A stretch of DNA of 64,000 nt, taken from positions 14,759 to 78,758 of the forward strand of contig DATJSU010000033.1 in assembly GCA_035503915.1 (NCBI GenBank), written 5' to 3'. The translations under genes were made by a program, and so were the position numbers. Positions 17,996 to 25,638 of this stretch are shown piece by piece. Numbering within the stretch: the stretch's first letter is position 1; the number at the start of each line of letters is the position of its first letter. This stretch comes from DATJMJ01 sp035503915 (lineage in GTDB: Bacteria > Actinomycetota > Acidimicrobiia > Acidimicrobiales > Palsa-688). The notes under the pieces are model-generated. The model saw nothing but the letters and a program-made list of their open reading frames with translations, ran no database searches and was not told the origin of the DNA.

Positions 17996-18628
17996 GTGAG
18001 CTCAGCAGCTAGCAGCCAGCCGGGGCGGGTGCCTACCGAGCCGCCGGCAACGTCAGTACGGGGCTCGTCAGTGCGGGGCTCCTCAGGGCGGGGCTCGTCA
18101 GGGCAAGCCCAAGCAGGGCCGGGCCCGACGGAGCGGCCACCCGGGAGCGGGCGGCGCCAGCGCATCGCCCTAATCGCGCACGACAACCGTAAGCCCGACC
18201 TTTTGGAGTGGGCGCGCTATAACCGGCTTTCTCTCTTGGAGCACGACCTCTTAGCAACGGGCACTACCGGGCGGCTGCTGAACATCGAGCTCGGCTTACC
18301 GGTTGAGCGGGTCGAAAGCGGCCCTCTCGGCGGGGACCTCCAGATCGGGGCAATGATCGCCGAGGGCAGGATCGACATGCTGGTGTTCTTCTGGGACCCC
18401 CTCGAGCCCCAGCCACACGACCCAGATATCAGGGCCCTCCTTCGTGTCGGCGTTGTGTGGAACATCCCTGTCGCATGCAACCGGGCAACGGCCGACTTCC
18501 TGATTTCCTCACCGCTCATGAGGGAGCCGTATGAACGGGCGACACGCAATTACGGCCGGGAAATGAAGCCCGCCCCCGCAACCTTTCCGGCGGGCGGCGC
18601 GCCTTGCCTGGCTGAAGACGCGCCTTAG
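17996..18628 (+). CDS. mgsA: Methylglyoxal synthase
   Basis: Converts dihydroxyacetone phosphate to methylglyoxal and phosphate, a bypass of lower glycolysis. The core (about residues 55-180) has IALIAHDNRKPDL, TGTTGRLL, and the segment GGDLQIGAMIAEGRIDML containing the catalytic Asp. The GTG at 17996 avoids overlap with the divergent rex start; an ATG at 17969 in frame is an alternative. The first ~50 residues are a Ser/Gly/Pro-rich extension encoded partly by a 15-bp tandem repeat. A short C-terminal tail after ATRNYGREM is not conserved. Its end overlaps the opposing SAM hydrolase gene by 4 nt. Confidence 0.9.
   Translation: MSSAASSQPGRVPTEPPATSVRGSSVRGSSGRGSSGQAQAGPGPTERPPGSGRRQRIALIAHDNRKPDLLEWARYNRLSLLEHDLLATGTTGRLLNIELGLPVERVESGPLGGDLQIGAMIAEGRIDMLVFFWDPLEPQPHDPDIRALLRVGVVWNIPVACNRATADFLISSPLMREPYERATRNYGREMKPAPATFPAGGAPCLAEDAP
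18052..18110 (+). repeat. 15-bp in-frame tandem repeat in the mgsA N-terminal region
   Basis: Units start at 18052, 18067, 18082 and 18097; the first is GTCAGTACGGGGCTC, with one to three changes in later copies. They encode repeated (V/G)RGSS pentapeptides ahead of the conserved enzyme core. Confidence 0.8.
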
Positions 18629-19500
18629 CCTGGCTGAAGCGGGGACACCTCAAGCCTGTCCCCTTCCCGGACCGACAACCTGGCCGCTGCATTGCCAGAC
18701 GCGAGCACGAGCTCCAAGTACCCGTAGGAGTCGACGAGCACGCCCAGTTCGCCCTGGCTGAGGTCGCCAAAAGTGCTCACGACCCGGGCGACGGCTCGGG
18801 CCTCGGCGGCACCGCGGCGGCTTGGCAGCCGGACCACGACACCGTGCTCGTCCCCATGCCACCACGGCAGGTCGGCCAAGTGCGCTGCGAGCTGCACGTT
18901 GCCGAACCGGTCGACCCAGGTCACTTCTACTTCCACTTCTCCCGCTCCGGCGCCTGCCGCGCGTACCACGGGGGGAGGCAGCGCCACGAGCGAGCTTGCC
19001 TCGATAGCGCGCCCGAGGTCGAGGATGTCATGGCCCATGGCCAGCTGTGCGGCGGCAGGGCCGAAAATGTCGCGACCTGCGAAAGTTGGCCCCGGTGCAG
19101 GGATCCAGTAGCCGCGGTCCTCCAGTTCCACGGCCACCTCGGGCCCGCCCAAGGCCTCAATAGCAGGGAGCATGAGCCCGTTGTCAGGTCCAACAAACGT
19201 CAGGGGACGGGCCCGGCCGTCCGGGCCTCCCCGCCTTACCGCAATGCACCGGCGAGCAGTCCCAACTCCTGGGTCGACAATGGCAACCACGGCGCCCGGC
19301 GCCAGGTAGGGCGCCAGCCGCAGGAGAGCGAAGGAGCCCGCCCGGACGTCTTGGGGCGGGATGCCATGGGTCAGGTCAATCACCCGAGCGCCCGGCGCCT
19401 GGGCACCTATGACGCTGTGGAGGGCGCCTACAAAACCGTCCTCCAGCCCGTAGTCGGTGAGCAAGCTGACGAAGAACGCGGCGCAGGGCGCAGTGCTCAT
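18625..19500 (-). CDS. SAM hydrolase / SAM hydroxide adenosyltransferase family (DUF62)
   Basis: Member of the fluorinase/chlorinase fold family (291 aa). Most family members hydrolyse S-adenosylmethionine to adenosine and methionine. The N terminus FVSLLTDYGLEDGFVGALH, DLTHGIPPQDVRAGSF, VAIVDPGVGT and the mid-protein segment FVGPDNGLML are typical. The C-terminal beta domain contains VDRFGNVQLA and VDSYGYLELVLASGNAA. No halide-site feature can be judged from sequence. It ends against mgsA (4-nt overlap) and starts 45 nt after the HTH gene in the same direction. Confidence 0.85.
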   Translation of the reverse strand: MSTAPCAAFFVSLLTDYGLEDGFVGALHSVIGAQAPGARVIDLTHGIPPQDVRAGSFALLRLAPYLAPGAVVAIVDPGVGTARRCIAVRRGGPDGRARPLTFVGPDNGLMLPAIEALGGPEVAVELEDRGYWIPAPGPTFAGRDIFGPAAAQLAMGHDILDLGRAIEASSLVALPPPVVRAAGAGAGEVEVEVTWVDRFGNVQLAAHLADLPWWHGDEHGVVVRLPSRRGAAEARAVARVVSTFGDLSQGELGVLVDSYGYLELVLASGNAAARLSVREGDRLEVSPLQPG

Positions 19501-19545
19501 GCGTGCCCGAGGCAGGCCTCCGCCACCCTCCAGCTGCGGCTTTGG

Positions 19546-19764
19546 TCAGCCAGCGACTGTGTACTGGCCGGCGAGAAAACGGTCGATGTCCTCTTCCCGG
19601 ATCCTGTACGACCTGCCGACACGAACCGCGGGAAGTTGGCCGGCCTGCACCAGCCGGTACACGGTCATATTGGAAACCCGGAGCAAATCGGCTACCTCGC
19701 CAACCGTGACGTAGCGCGACCGTGGCCGGGCATCGTTGAGCTTGCCCATGTTTCCCTTCTCCAT
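19546..19764 (-). CDS. Excisionase-type helix-turn-helix protein paired with proC
   Basis: A 72-residue DNA-binding protein with a single MerR/excisionase-type winged HTH: VTVGEVADLLRVSNMTVYRL, then LPAVRVGRSYRIREEDIDRF. Mycobacteria carry a very similar small protein (Rv0500A) next to proC, so this is a conserved chromosomal gene and not a phage excisionase. It is divergent from proC with about 90 nt between starts, where a perfect 15-bp tandem repeat lies. Role unknown; control of proC or its own promoter is plausible. Confidence 0.85.
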   Translation of the reverse strand: MEKGNMGKLNDARPRSRYVTVGEVADLLRVSNMTVYRLVQAGQLPAVRVGRSYRIREEDIDRFLAGQYTVAG

Positions 19765-19792
19765 CTACGAGGCTAGGCGAAAACGCCTCCGT

Positions 19793-19822
19793 CTGCTCAA
19801 GCCGCCTCTGCTCAAGCCGCCT
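19793..19822. repeat. Perfect 15-bp tandem repeat in the HTH/proC divergent promoter
   Basis: CTGCTCAAGCCGCCT occurs twice head to tail (19793-19807 and 19808-19822), between the divergent starts at 19764 and 19856. It could be a paired operator for the HTH protein or a chance duplication. Confidence 0.65.
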
Positions 19823-19855
19823 CGGACGCCGCCCGGGGTTTGTATGGTTTGGGCC

Positions 19856-20671
19856 ATGGTTGCGAAACTCCTTTTGGTCGGCGCCGGGAAGATGGGTGAA
19901 GCGCTCCTTGTGGGGCTCTTTGCCTCGGGCTGGGCGCGCCCTGCTGAGGTCGTTGTCAACGAGGTCTCTGAACCTCGGCGCGCCCAGCTGGCCGCCAACG
20001 CCCAGCTGGCAGGCGCTCGGGTTACCGGGGGCGACCTTGTTGCCGCAGAAGGCGTCGTCATCGCAGTGAAACCGGCTGACGTGGAAGCCGTTTGCCGCCG
20101 CCTGGCAGAGCTCTTTGGCAAAGGGGACGAGGTGCGGGTACTTTCGGTTGCCGCTGGGGTCCACGTTGCTGAGCTCGAGACCTGGTGCGGGCCCAGCGCG
20201 CGTGTCGTGCGGGCGATGCCAAACCTCCCGGCTGTGATGGGAGCTGCCGCAACTGCCATAGCCGGGGGACCGCGTTCCACTCGAGAGGACGTCAGCTGGG
20301 CGAGGGAGCTCATGAGCGGCGTGGGGATCGTGGAAGAAGTGCCTGAAGCGCTCCTCGACGTTGTCACAGGCCTTTCAGGCTCAGGTCCCGCATACCTGTT
20401 CCTCGTGGTCGAAGCGATGACCGAAGCGGGGGTTCTCCTCGGCCTCCCTCGACAGGTGGCCTCCAAGCTCGTCGCCCAGACCCTCCTCGGTGCCGGCCGC
20501 CTGCTCGTCGAGACGGGGCAAAGCCCGCAGGACCTGCGTGCCGCGGTCACCTCGCCTGGCGGCACCACCGCAGCCGCGCTCCGCGAACTCGAGCGGAACG
20601 GGGTGCGGTCGGCATTCATCGAGGCCGTCGCTGCGTCTGCCGCTCGGAGCCGCGAGCTCTCTGGTGCCTGA
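19856..20671 (+). CDS. proC: Pyrroline-5-carboxylate reductase
   Basis: Last step of proline biosynthesis (271 aa). The N-terminal dinucleotide motif is LLLVGAGKMGEALLVGL; VAAGVHVAELE, VRAMPNLPAVMGAAATAI and the C-terminal SGSGPAYLFLVVEAMTEAGV are family hallmarks, ending with TSPGGTTAAALRELERNGVR. The ATG at 19856 gives the standard N terminus; 40 codons upstream are low complexity and cross the promoter repeat. It stands alone between the divergent HTH gene and the convergent mshA. Confidence 0.95.
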   Translation: MVAKLLLVGAGKMGEALLVGLFASGWARPAEVVVNEVSEPRRAQLAANAQLAGARVTGGDLVAAEGVVIAVKPADVEAVCRRLAELFGKGDEVRVLSVAAGVHVAELETWCGPSARVVRAMPNLPAVMGAAATAIAGGPRSTREDVSWARELMSGVGIVEEVPEALLDVVTGLSGSGPAYLFLVVEAMTEAGVLLGLPRQVASKLVAQTLLGAGRLLVETGQSPQDLRAAVTSPGGTTAAALRELERNGVRSAFIEAVAASAARSRELSGA

Positions 20672-20777
20672 GGGCGCGGCCGCAACCCGTGAGCGCCCGC
20701 ATTTCGCACTTCCCCGAACGAAATAACGGGACGCTCGCCGGGCTACGGCATCAGTATCGTACCCCCGCGGCACCCGC

Positions 20778-22046
20778 CTAGCTACAGCTGACGAGCTCCC
20801 GGTCCGCCATGGATTTGCCCAGCGCACGAAGCTTGTTTGCCGCGCCAGCCCACGTGTAGCCCATTGCCACCTGGGATGCTGCTGACCCGAGGAGCCGCCC
20901 GAGAGAGCGGTCCTCCACCACCTCGCCCAGGTAGAGCGCGAAGGCGGAGACGTCCTCAGGTGGGACCAGGTACCCGGTCCGCCCATGGCTGACCAGCTCC
21001 GCAAGACCGCCCACCGCCGACGCGACGACCGGTACCCCACAAGCCGCTGCTTCGAGAGCGACGAGGCCGAAGGACTCGGAGCGGCTCGGTACTACGCAGA
21101 CGTCGGCCGCTCTGTAGTAGGTCGACAACCGCTCATGTGGCTGCGGCGCCACGAAGTGGGCCCGGTCGCCCAGCCGGTACCGCGAGACGACGTCCTTGGA
21201 CCGCTCGAGCTCCCAGTCCCCCTTGGGCCCGCTTGCACCCCCGACGACGACGAGGTGCGCTGAGCCCGCGCGCCCGGGGCGGCGGGCGAGTTGGGCGAGA
21301 GCCGAAACTGCGGTCAGCAAGCCCTTCAAAGGCTGGATCCTGCCGACGAAAAGAATTACGGGGAGGTCTTCGGGCAGGTCAAGTGCGCGCCTCGCCTGGC
21401 GCCGGTCTCCTGGGGAGAAAAAGGCGTGGTCGACACCAGGTGGCACGATCTCTATGCGTAGGGGGTCGGCTGAGTAGAGCCGCCCCAGTTGCTCTGCCTC
21501 GGTGGCCGAGCAGGCCAGGATGGCATCAGAACAACCGATGGCAGATTGTTCGCCCACCTCTCGTCTGGCCGCCAAAGTTGGGTCGTCGTCGCCAGCCTCT
21601 GACTTGACACGCTGGAGGGTGTGGAAGCTGCAGACCAGGGGGAGGTCGAGAGCGTGCTTCAAAGAATGACCGGCCGCTGCGGACAGCCAGTAGTTCGCGT
21701 GGAGGAGCTCGACGCCTTCGCCCGCTCTGGAGAGCTGTTGGAGGCCGGCTGCCACTCCGGCAGCCCATGTCTCGACCAGCTCGGGCAGTCTCTCCTTGGG
21801 GACCCGCGTTGTCGGCCCGGCCTCGACGTGGTGCGCGCGAAAACCCGGCTCGAGCGTTACCGATGCCGGCTGCCCGGGGTGCTCCTTTCGCGTGAACACC
21901 TCGCAGCGCGACCCGGAGCGAGCGAGAGCAGCAGCGAGCTGGCGGACGTAGACGTTCATCCCGCCCGCGTCGGCCTGGCCAGGCTGAGCGAGAGGCGAGG
22001 TGTGCATCGAGAGGATCGCGACTGCAACCACCCGGTGAGGATACAA
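20778..22046 (-). CDS. mshA: D-inositol-3-phosphate glycosyltransferase (MshA-like)
   Basis: GT4 glycosyltransferase (422 aa) that would transfer GlcNAc to inositol-3-phosphate, the first step of mycothiol synthesis. The N-terminal substrate loop HTSPLAQPGQADAGGMNVYV is characteristic of MshA, followed by FVGRIQPLKGL and the nucleotide-sugar segment SRSESFGLVALEAAACGVPV. It starts 46 nt after the rsiG-like gene in the same direction. Other GT4 enzymes share the C-terminal half, but the N-terminal loop favours MshA. Mycothiol supports an actinobacterial host. Confidence 0.88.
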   Translation of the reverse strand: MYPHRVVAVAILSMHTSPLAQPGQADAGGMNVYVRQLAAALARSGSRCEVFTRKEHPGQPASVTLEPGFRAHHVEAGPTTRVPKERLPELVETWAAGVAAGLQQLSRAGEGVELLHANYWLSAAAGHSLKHALDLPLVCSFHTLQRVKSEAGDDDPTLAARREVGEQSAIGCSDAILACSATEAEQLGRLYSADPLRIEIVPPGVDHAFFSPGDRRQARRALDLPEDLPVILFVGRIQPLKGLLTAVSALAQLARRPGRAGSAHLVVVGGASGPKGDWELERSKDVVSRYRLGDRAHFVAPQPHERLSTYYRAADVCVVPSRSESFGLVALEAAACGVPVVASAVGGLAELVSHGRTGYLVPPEDVSAFALYLGEVVEDRSLGRLLGSAASQVAMGYTWAGAANKLRALGKSMADRELVSCS

Positions 22047-22092
22047 GGAAGAAATCGACTAGCGAGCTTTCCAGCAAGCTCGAGGCGGCCGG

Positions 22093-22647
22093 CTATTGGC
22101 TGGGTTGCTCCGCGAGCAGGGCGTCCACGGTCGCCTCGCCCGTGCGGTAGCGGCGGACGAGCTCCTCTTGGAGACGGTCGATCACGTCGTGCAACTTGCG
22201 GCGATTGGCTGAAATGTCCTTTTCAAGCGCCGAAAGCTGGTCGAGGACGGAGGTGAGCTCTCCCGGTTCCGTTTCGTTGAGGGTACCGAGGCGGTCAGCT
22301 GGGAGCACTGCCTCGACCCGCTCTGCCAGGCTCGATCGCGCGCCACTGGAGGGTGCAAGGAGGGAAGGGAGCCTCCCGGGCCCACGCTCGCGGCCGCGGT
22401 CACCCAAAATGTGGGGCAGCTGCTCCACGAGCGCATCGGGGCTGGGGGAGGCAAGGCCGAGGTGGCGGCGCTCCGACTCGGCGACGATGAGGTCGATGCG
22501 CGCCTGAGCCAACCGGCGCACGTAAGAGAGCTCCATTTCGAGCTCTACGCAGGTTTCGCGCCGCGCTCGGAGCTCCGTCAGAGGCAACCTGTCCAAGCCC
22601 GCGAGGTAGCGAGGACCGGGCTCATCCTCCAACTCGACCCACGTCAT
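22093..22647 (-). CDS. rsiG: RsiG-like c-di-GMP-binding anti-sigma factor
   Basis: Helical protein of 184 aa. The consensus reported for Streptomyces RsiG, E(X)3S(X)2R(X)3Q(X)3D, is present exactly at E37-S41-R44-Q48-D52 in the first long helix. A second copy in the C-terminal helix reads E142-S146-R149-H153-D157, with His for Gln. The two helices are separated by a Pro/Ser/Gly-rich linker (about residues 65-125), matching the antiparallel coiled coil that binds a c-di-GMP dimer. In Streptomyces RsiG sequesters the sigma factor WhiG in a c-di-GMP-dependent way. No sigma factor is nearby. The ATG at 22647 was chosen because upstream codons overlap the MoaD gene antisense-like. Confidence 0.82.
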   Translation of the reverse strand: MTWVELEDEPGPRYLAGLDRLPLTELRARRETCVELEMELSYVRRLAQARIDLIVAESERRHLGLASPSPDALVEQLPHILGDRGRERGPGRLPSLLAPSSGARSSLAERVEAVLPADRLGTLNETEPGELTSVLDQLSALEKDISANRRKLHDVIDRLQEELVRRYRTGEATVDALLAEQPSQ

Positions 22648-22696
22648 CACGCACGAGGTTATCGCAGCTGCGCTGAGTGGGCGGGGCCGATAGTGC

Positions 22697-22939
22697 TCAA
22701 CCGCCCGAAATCGGAGGCAGGACGGCGACTTCGTCGCCGGGGGCCAGAAGGTCTTCACCGCGCGAAGGCTGACCGTTCACCCACACAGCGCAACTTCGGA
22801 GCACTGAGGCCAAGCCCGTCCCGTAGCGCTCACGAAGGTTGGCCACGAGCTGCCCAACGGTCATGCCCTCTTCAAACCCCGAACAAGCTCGCGAGGTCCC
22901 GGCCGCCTCGCGCGCGGACGCGAAGAAGAGCACGGTCAC
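22697..22939 (-). CDS. MoaD/ThiS-family sulfur carrier protein
   Basis: Ubiquitin-fold protein of about 80 residues ending in the diagnostic Gly-Gly (PPISGG), which is adenylated and thiocarboxylated in sulfur transfer. The N-terminal strand VLFFASAREAAG and the segment WVNGQPSRGEDLLAPGDEVA fit MoaD-like carriers. The GTG at 22939 follows GAGGGAG by 8 nt and gives the normal family length; an ATG at 22981 would add 14 residues. No other molybdopterin gene is present, so the target pathway (molybdopterin or another sulfur transfer) is open. Confidence 0.82.
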   Translation of the reverse strand: MTVLFFASAREAAGTSRACSGFEEGMTVGQLVANLRERYGTGLASVLRSCAVWVNGQPSRGEDLLAPGDEVAVLPPISGG

Positions 22940-23058
22940 CCACTGTTCTCCCTCGTCGACGCGCTCGCTCCCAGGCACCACTACCAGACAAAGGGTAACC
23001 GCCGATGAGCCGCCCTGTTCGCGGCTCAGGTTCGCGCCTCAGGGCCGGCTCTGGAAGA

Positions 23059-23736
23059 ATGGCGTACATGCCCCAACTTCTCGTTCTTCGTCACGCGCAA
23101 TCGCAATGGAACGCAGCCGGCCGATGGCAGGGCTGGTCGGACGCGCCTTTGTCCGAGCTCGGGGTGGAGCAAGCCATGGCGGCAGGTCGTTCCCTCGCCG
23201 CGCAGGGTCTGGCCCCAAGCTTCGTCGCAAGTAGCGACCTCGAGCGGGCACGCCGGACGGCTGAGCTGCTGGCTGGAGAGCTCGGCTATGTGGGCGACCT
23301 GGCGGTGGACGAGGACCTGCGCGAGCAGGACCTGGGCGAGTGGAACGGCTGTACCAACGACGAGATCGCGTCGCGCTGGCCGAGGGAGCTCGAAGCGCGA
23401 CGCGCTGGGCATTTCGGGCCGGTGCCGGGGGGGGAAGCGGCGGACCGCTTTGTAGAGCGGGCGCTGGGCGCCATTACGCGCCTCGCCGCTCGAGCCGCCG
23501 CCGAGCAGGCAGAGGGCCTCGTGGTCACTCACGGCGGAGTCGTCATCGCTCTCGAAAAGGCTCTCGGCGCATGGGCACGGGGCAACCGCCACGGCAACTT
23601 GAGCGGGTGGTCCCTGGAGGTGCGCGGGACGCCTCCAGAACTCGAGTTGGTGCCTCTATTGCGGGTCGACCTCGTTGCTATCGCGGCGTCTGAGGGGGGA
23701 CGAACCAGCTCGGGAACGGTCACTGGACGCGGGTAA
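23059..23736 (+). CDS. Histidine phosphatase (phosphoglycerate mutase-like)
   Basis: Histidine phosphatase superfamily protein (225 aa from 23059). The catalytic motif LVLRHAQSQWN has A for the usual G after RH; the second catalytic His lies in VVTHGGVV; the acid residue fits ERARRTAELL...EDLREQDLGEWNG. Cofactor-dependent phosphoglycerate mutases have longer insertions, so this is more likely a broad or metabolite phosphatase of the GpmB/CobC type. The ATG at 23059 or the one at 23068 are both credible. Divergent from the MoaD-like gene and followed 12 nt later by the YgjP-type gene. Confidence 0.82.
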   Translation: MAYMPQLLVLRHAQSQWNAAGRWQGWSDAPLSELGVEQAMAAGRSLAAQGLAPSFVASSDLERARRTAELLAGELGYVGDLAVDEDLREQDLGEWNGCTNDEIASRWPRELEARRAGHFGPVPGGEAADRFVERALGAITRLAARAAAEQAEGLVVTHGGVVIALEKALGAWARGNRHGNLSGWSLEVRGTPPELELVPLLRVDLVAIAASEGGRTSSGTVTGRG

Positions 23737-23748
23737 TTTCTCTGCCAT

Positions 23749-24255
23749 ATGCAAGTCGAGGTGATCAGGAGCCCTCGCCGGCGAAAGACGGTCCAAGCCC
23801 GCCGCGTGGGTGACGTCTTGAGGGTGAGCGTCCCGGCTTCGCTCAGCCGGGCGGAGGAAGAACACTGGGTAAACGAGATGTTGAGGCGGACAGCGAGCCG
23901 TCCCCGTAGGTCAAATGTCGACCTGGAGCAAAGGGCGCAAATGCTTTCCGCCAGGTTCGGCCTCGCAGTACCGGCGGAGATCCGGTGGGTGGACAACCAG
24001 CACGAGCGCTGGGGCAGCTGCACGCCAACCGACGCGACGGTCCGTATCTCTTCGAAGCTCGCCTCCGAGCCTCTTTGGGTGCTCGACTACGTAATCGTCC
24101 ACGAGCTGGCTCACTTGCACGTGAGGGCTCACGGCAAGACGTTCTGGCACCTTGTCAACCGCTACCCGTTGGCCGAGCGCGCTCGCGGCTTCCTCATCGC
24201 TCGAGGGATGGAAGACGCCCAGCCTCTCCCGAGAGATGCCCCGGCGGGCGCATGA
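23749..24255 (+). CDS. YgjP-type (DUF45/M48-like) metallopeptidase
   Basis: Small zinc-hydrolase-like protein (168 aa). The active-site segment VHELAHLHVRAHGKTFW supplies H118, E119, H122 and the third His at 128, the HExxH...H arrangement of the YgjP family. WGSCTPTDATVRIS upstream matches the family's conserved WGSC patch. Function of the family is not settled. Its stop overlaps the following ATG (ATGA). Confidence 0.87.
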   Translation: MQVEVIRSPRRRKTVQARRVGDVLRVSVPASLSRAEEEHWVNEMLRRTASRPRRSNVDLEQRAQMLSARFGLAVPAEIRWVDNQHERWGSCTPTDATVRISSKLASEPLWVLDYVIVHELAHLHVRAHGKTFWHLVNRYPLAERARGFLIARGMEDAQPLPRDAPAGA

Positions 24256-25610
24256 GGGGTCGGCCAGCAGTACCCAAGGCCCCAGCGCGGGAGCGGGCCC
24301 AGCGAGAGCACGACGTCGGCGACGGGCGCTCCGGGCGTCCCGTGATAAGCGCTCGCGCACTGTCTCAGGGGAGGGGCCAGGTGCTGAGCGCCGAGAGCTC
24401 CGCAGCGCTCGCAGCGGCCGCCGGTCTTGCTCTTGCCCGCCGGCTCCCCCTCGTGATCTGGCTGTCTTCGTCCGGCTCGGACCTTGCCGGCGGGGTGGCG
24501 GCCCTCGACGGCTGGGGGCGGGTGGCATCAGAATTGTCCAGGTGCTCAGGTCGCGTGCCGGTGGTGGCAGTAGCGGACGGGCCGGTGCTCTCAGGCCCGG
24601 CGTTGCTGCTCGGGTTGTCGGACGCCGTCTTGATGACACCGCGCGCCCTCGTATATGTCTCGGGCCCGGCTGCTGTGGCCGAGGTCACCGGGTCGGCAGT
24701 AGCACCTTCCCAGCTTGGCGGCGCCCAGGTGCACGGAGCCCGTTCGGGCCTTGCGGCGCTCGTGGTCCAGGACGCGTCCGAGGCAGGCATCGCCGCTCAA
24801 AACCTTTTGTCGTTCTTACCTTCTCACTCTGACGAGCTACCACCGGCCCGGCCCTCGACCGACCCGCTCTCTCGGCTCACCCCAGAGCTTCGAGAGCTGG
24901 TGCCACCCCGGGCCACGGGCAGTTACGACGTCCGCAAGGTCATTGAACAGGTTGCCGACGAGAGGGAGCTCTTGGAGCTGCGCCCGGGATGGGCGCCGCA
25001 ACTTGTCACCGCCCTAGCACGAGTGGGGGGCCACCCCGTTGGTGTGCTCGCGAACCAACCCCAGTCGATGTCGGGCACTCTCGACATTGCCGCTTCGCAA
25101 AAAGGTGCACGTTTTGTCGCAATGTGTGATTCCTTCAACGTCCCATTGCTGACCATCGTTGACACCTCGGGTTTCATGCCCGGACGGGACCTCGAATGGC
25201 GGGGCATAATTCGCCATGGTGCGGAACTGGTTTACGCGTACGCAGAAGCGACCGTGCCTCGTGTCTGCTTGGTGCTGCGCAAAGCGTACGGAGGTGCCTA
25301 CATCGTCATGGACTCCAAAGCGATGGGCAACGACATATGCATCGCGTGGCCCAGCGCGGAGCTGGCGGTCATGGGAGCAGAAGGAGCTGTGAGCATCGTG
25401 CACCGGCGGGCCGACCAAGGAGCGCGCGCCAGATTGGTCGAACAGTACCGCCGTGATTACCTCAACCCCTACGTTGCCGCCGAGCGCGGGTTCGTGGACT
25501 TGGTCATAGACCCCGCCGAGACGCGCAGGGCGGTGGGTGCCGCCTTCAGGATGTTGCGGAGCAAGCGCGAGCGCCTCGTGCACCGCAAGCACGGCAACAG
25601 CCCGCTCTAG
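24252..25610 (+). CDS. Divergent acyl-CoA carboxylase carboxyltransferase-like protein
   Basis: Crotonase-fold carboxyltransferase of the AccD5/PccB type (452 aa, against about 510-550 usually). The C-terminal half is well conserved: VGVLANQPQSMSGTLDIAAS, DTSGFMPGRD, LRKAYGGAYIVMDSKAMGND, AVMGAEGAVSIVHRR and the terminal RKHGNSPL. The N-terminal half is eroded: the first oxyanion-hole motif GPCAGGA is replaced by DGPVLSGPA, and the first 60 or so residues are missing. The start at 24252 overlaps the YgjP stop as ATGA. No biotin carboxylase or biotin carrier gene is adjacent. It may be a non-catalytic or altered-specificity partner of a carboxylase encoded elsewhere. Confidence 0.78.
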   Translation: MRGRPAVPKAPARERAQREHDVGDGRSGRPVISARALSQGRGQVLSAESSAALAAAAGLALARRLPLVIWLSSSGSDLAGGVAALDGWGRVASELSRCSGRVPVVAVADGPVLSGPALLLGLSDAVLMTPRALVYVSGPAAVAEVTGSAVAPSQLGGAQVHGARSGLAALVVQDASEAGIAAQNLLSFLPSHSDELPPARPSTDPLSRLTPELRELVPPRATGSYDVRKVIEQVADERELLELRPGWAPQLVTALARVGGHPVGVLANQPQSMSGTLDIAASQKGARFVAMCDSFNVPLLTIVDTSGFMPGRDLEWRGIIRHGAELVYAYAEATVPRVCLVLRKAYGGAYIVMDSKAMGNDICIAWPSAELAVMGAEGAVSIVHRRADQGARARLVEQYRRDYLNPYVAAERGFVDLVIDPAETRRAVGAAFRMLRSKRERLVHRKHGNSPL

Positions 25611-25638
25611 GCACGCGAGACAGGCTAGACAGGTCCCC

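Noticed and set aside
19546..19764. Reading the small HTH protein as a phage excisionase
   Set aside because: No integrase or phage gene is near, and the same protein is found beside proC in mycobacteria.
23985..24251. N-terminal extension of the carboxyltransferase
   Set aside because: It would overlap the YgjP-type gene almost entirely; its residues do not match the missing carboxyltransferase N terminus. The ATGA overlap at 24252 is more convincing.
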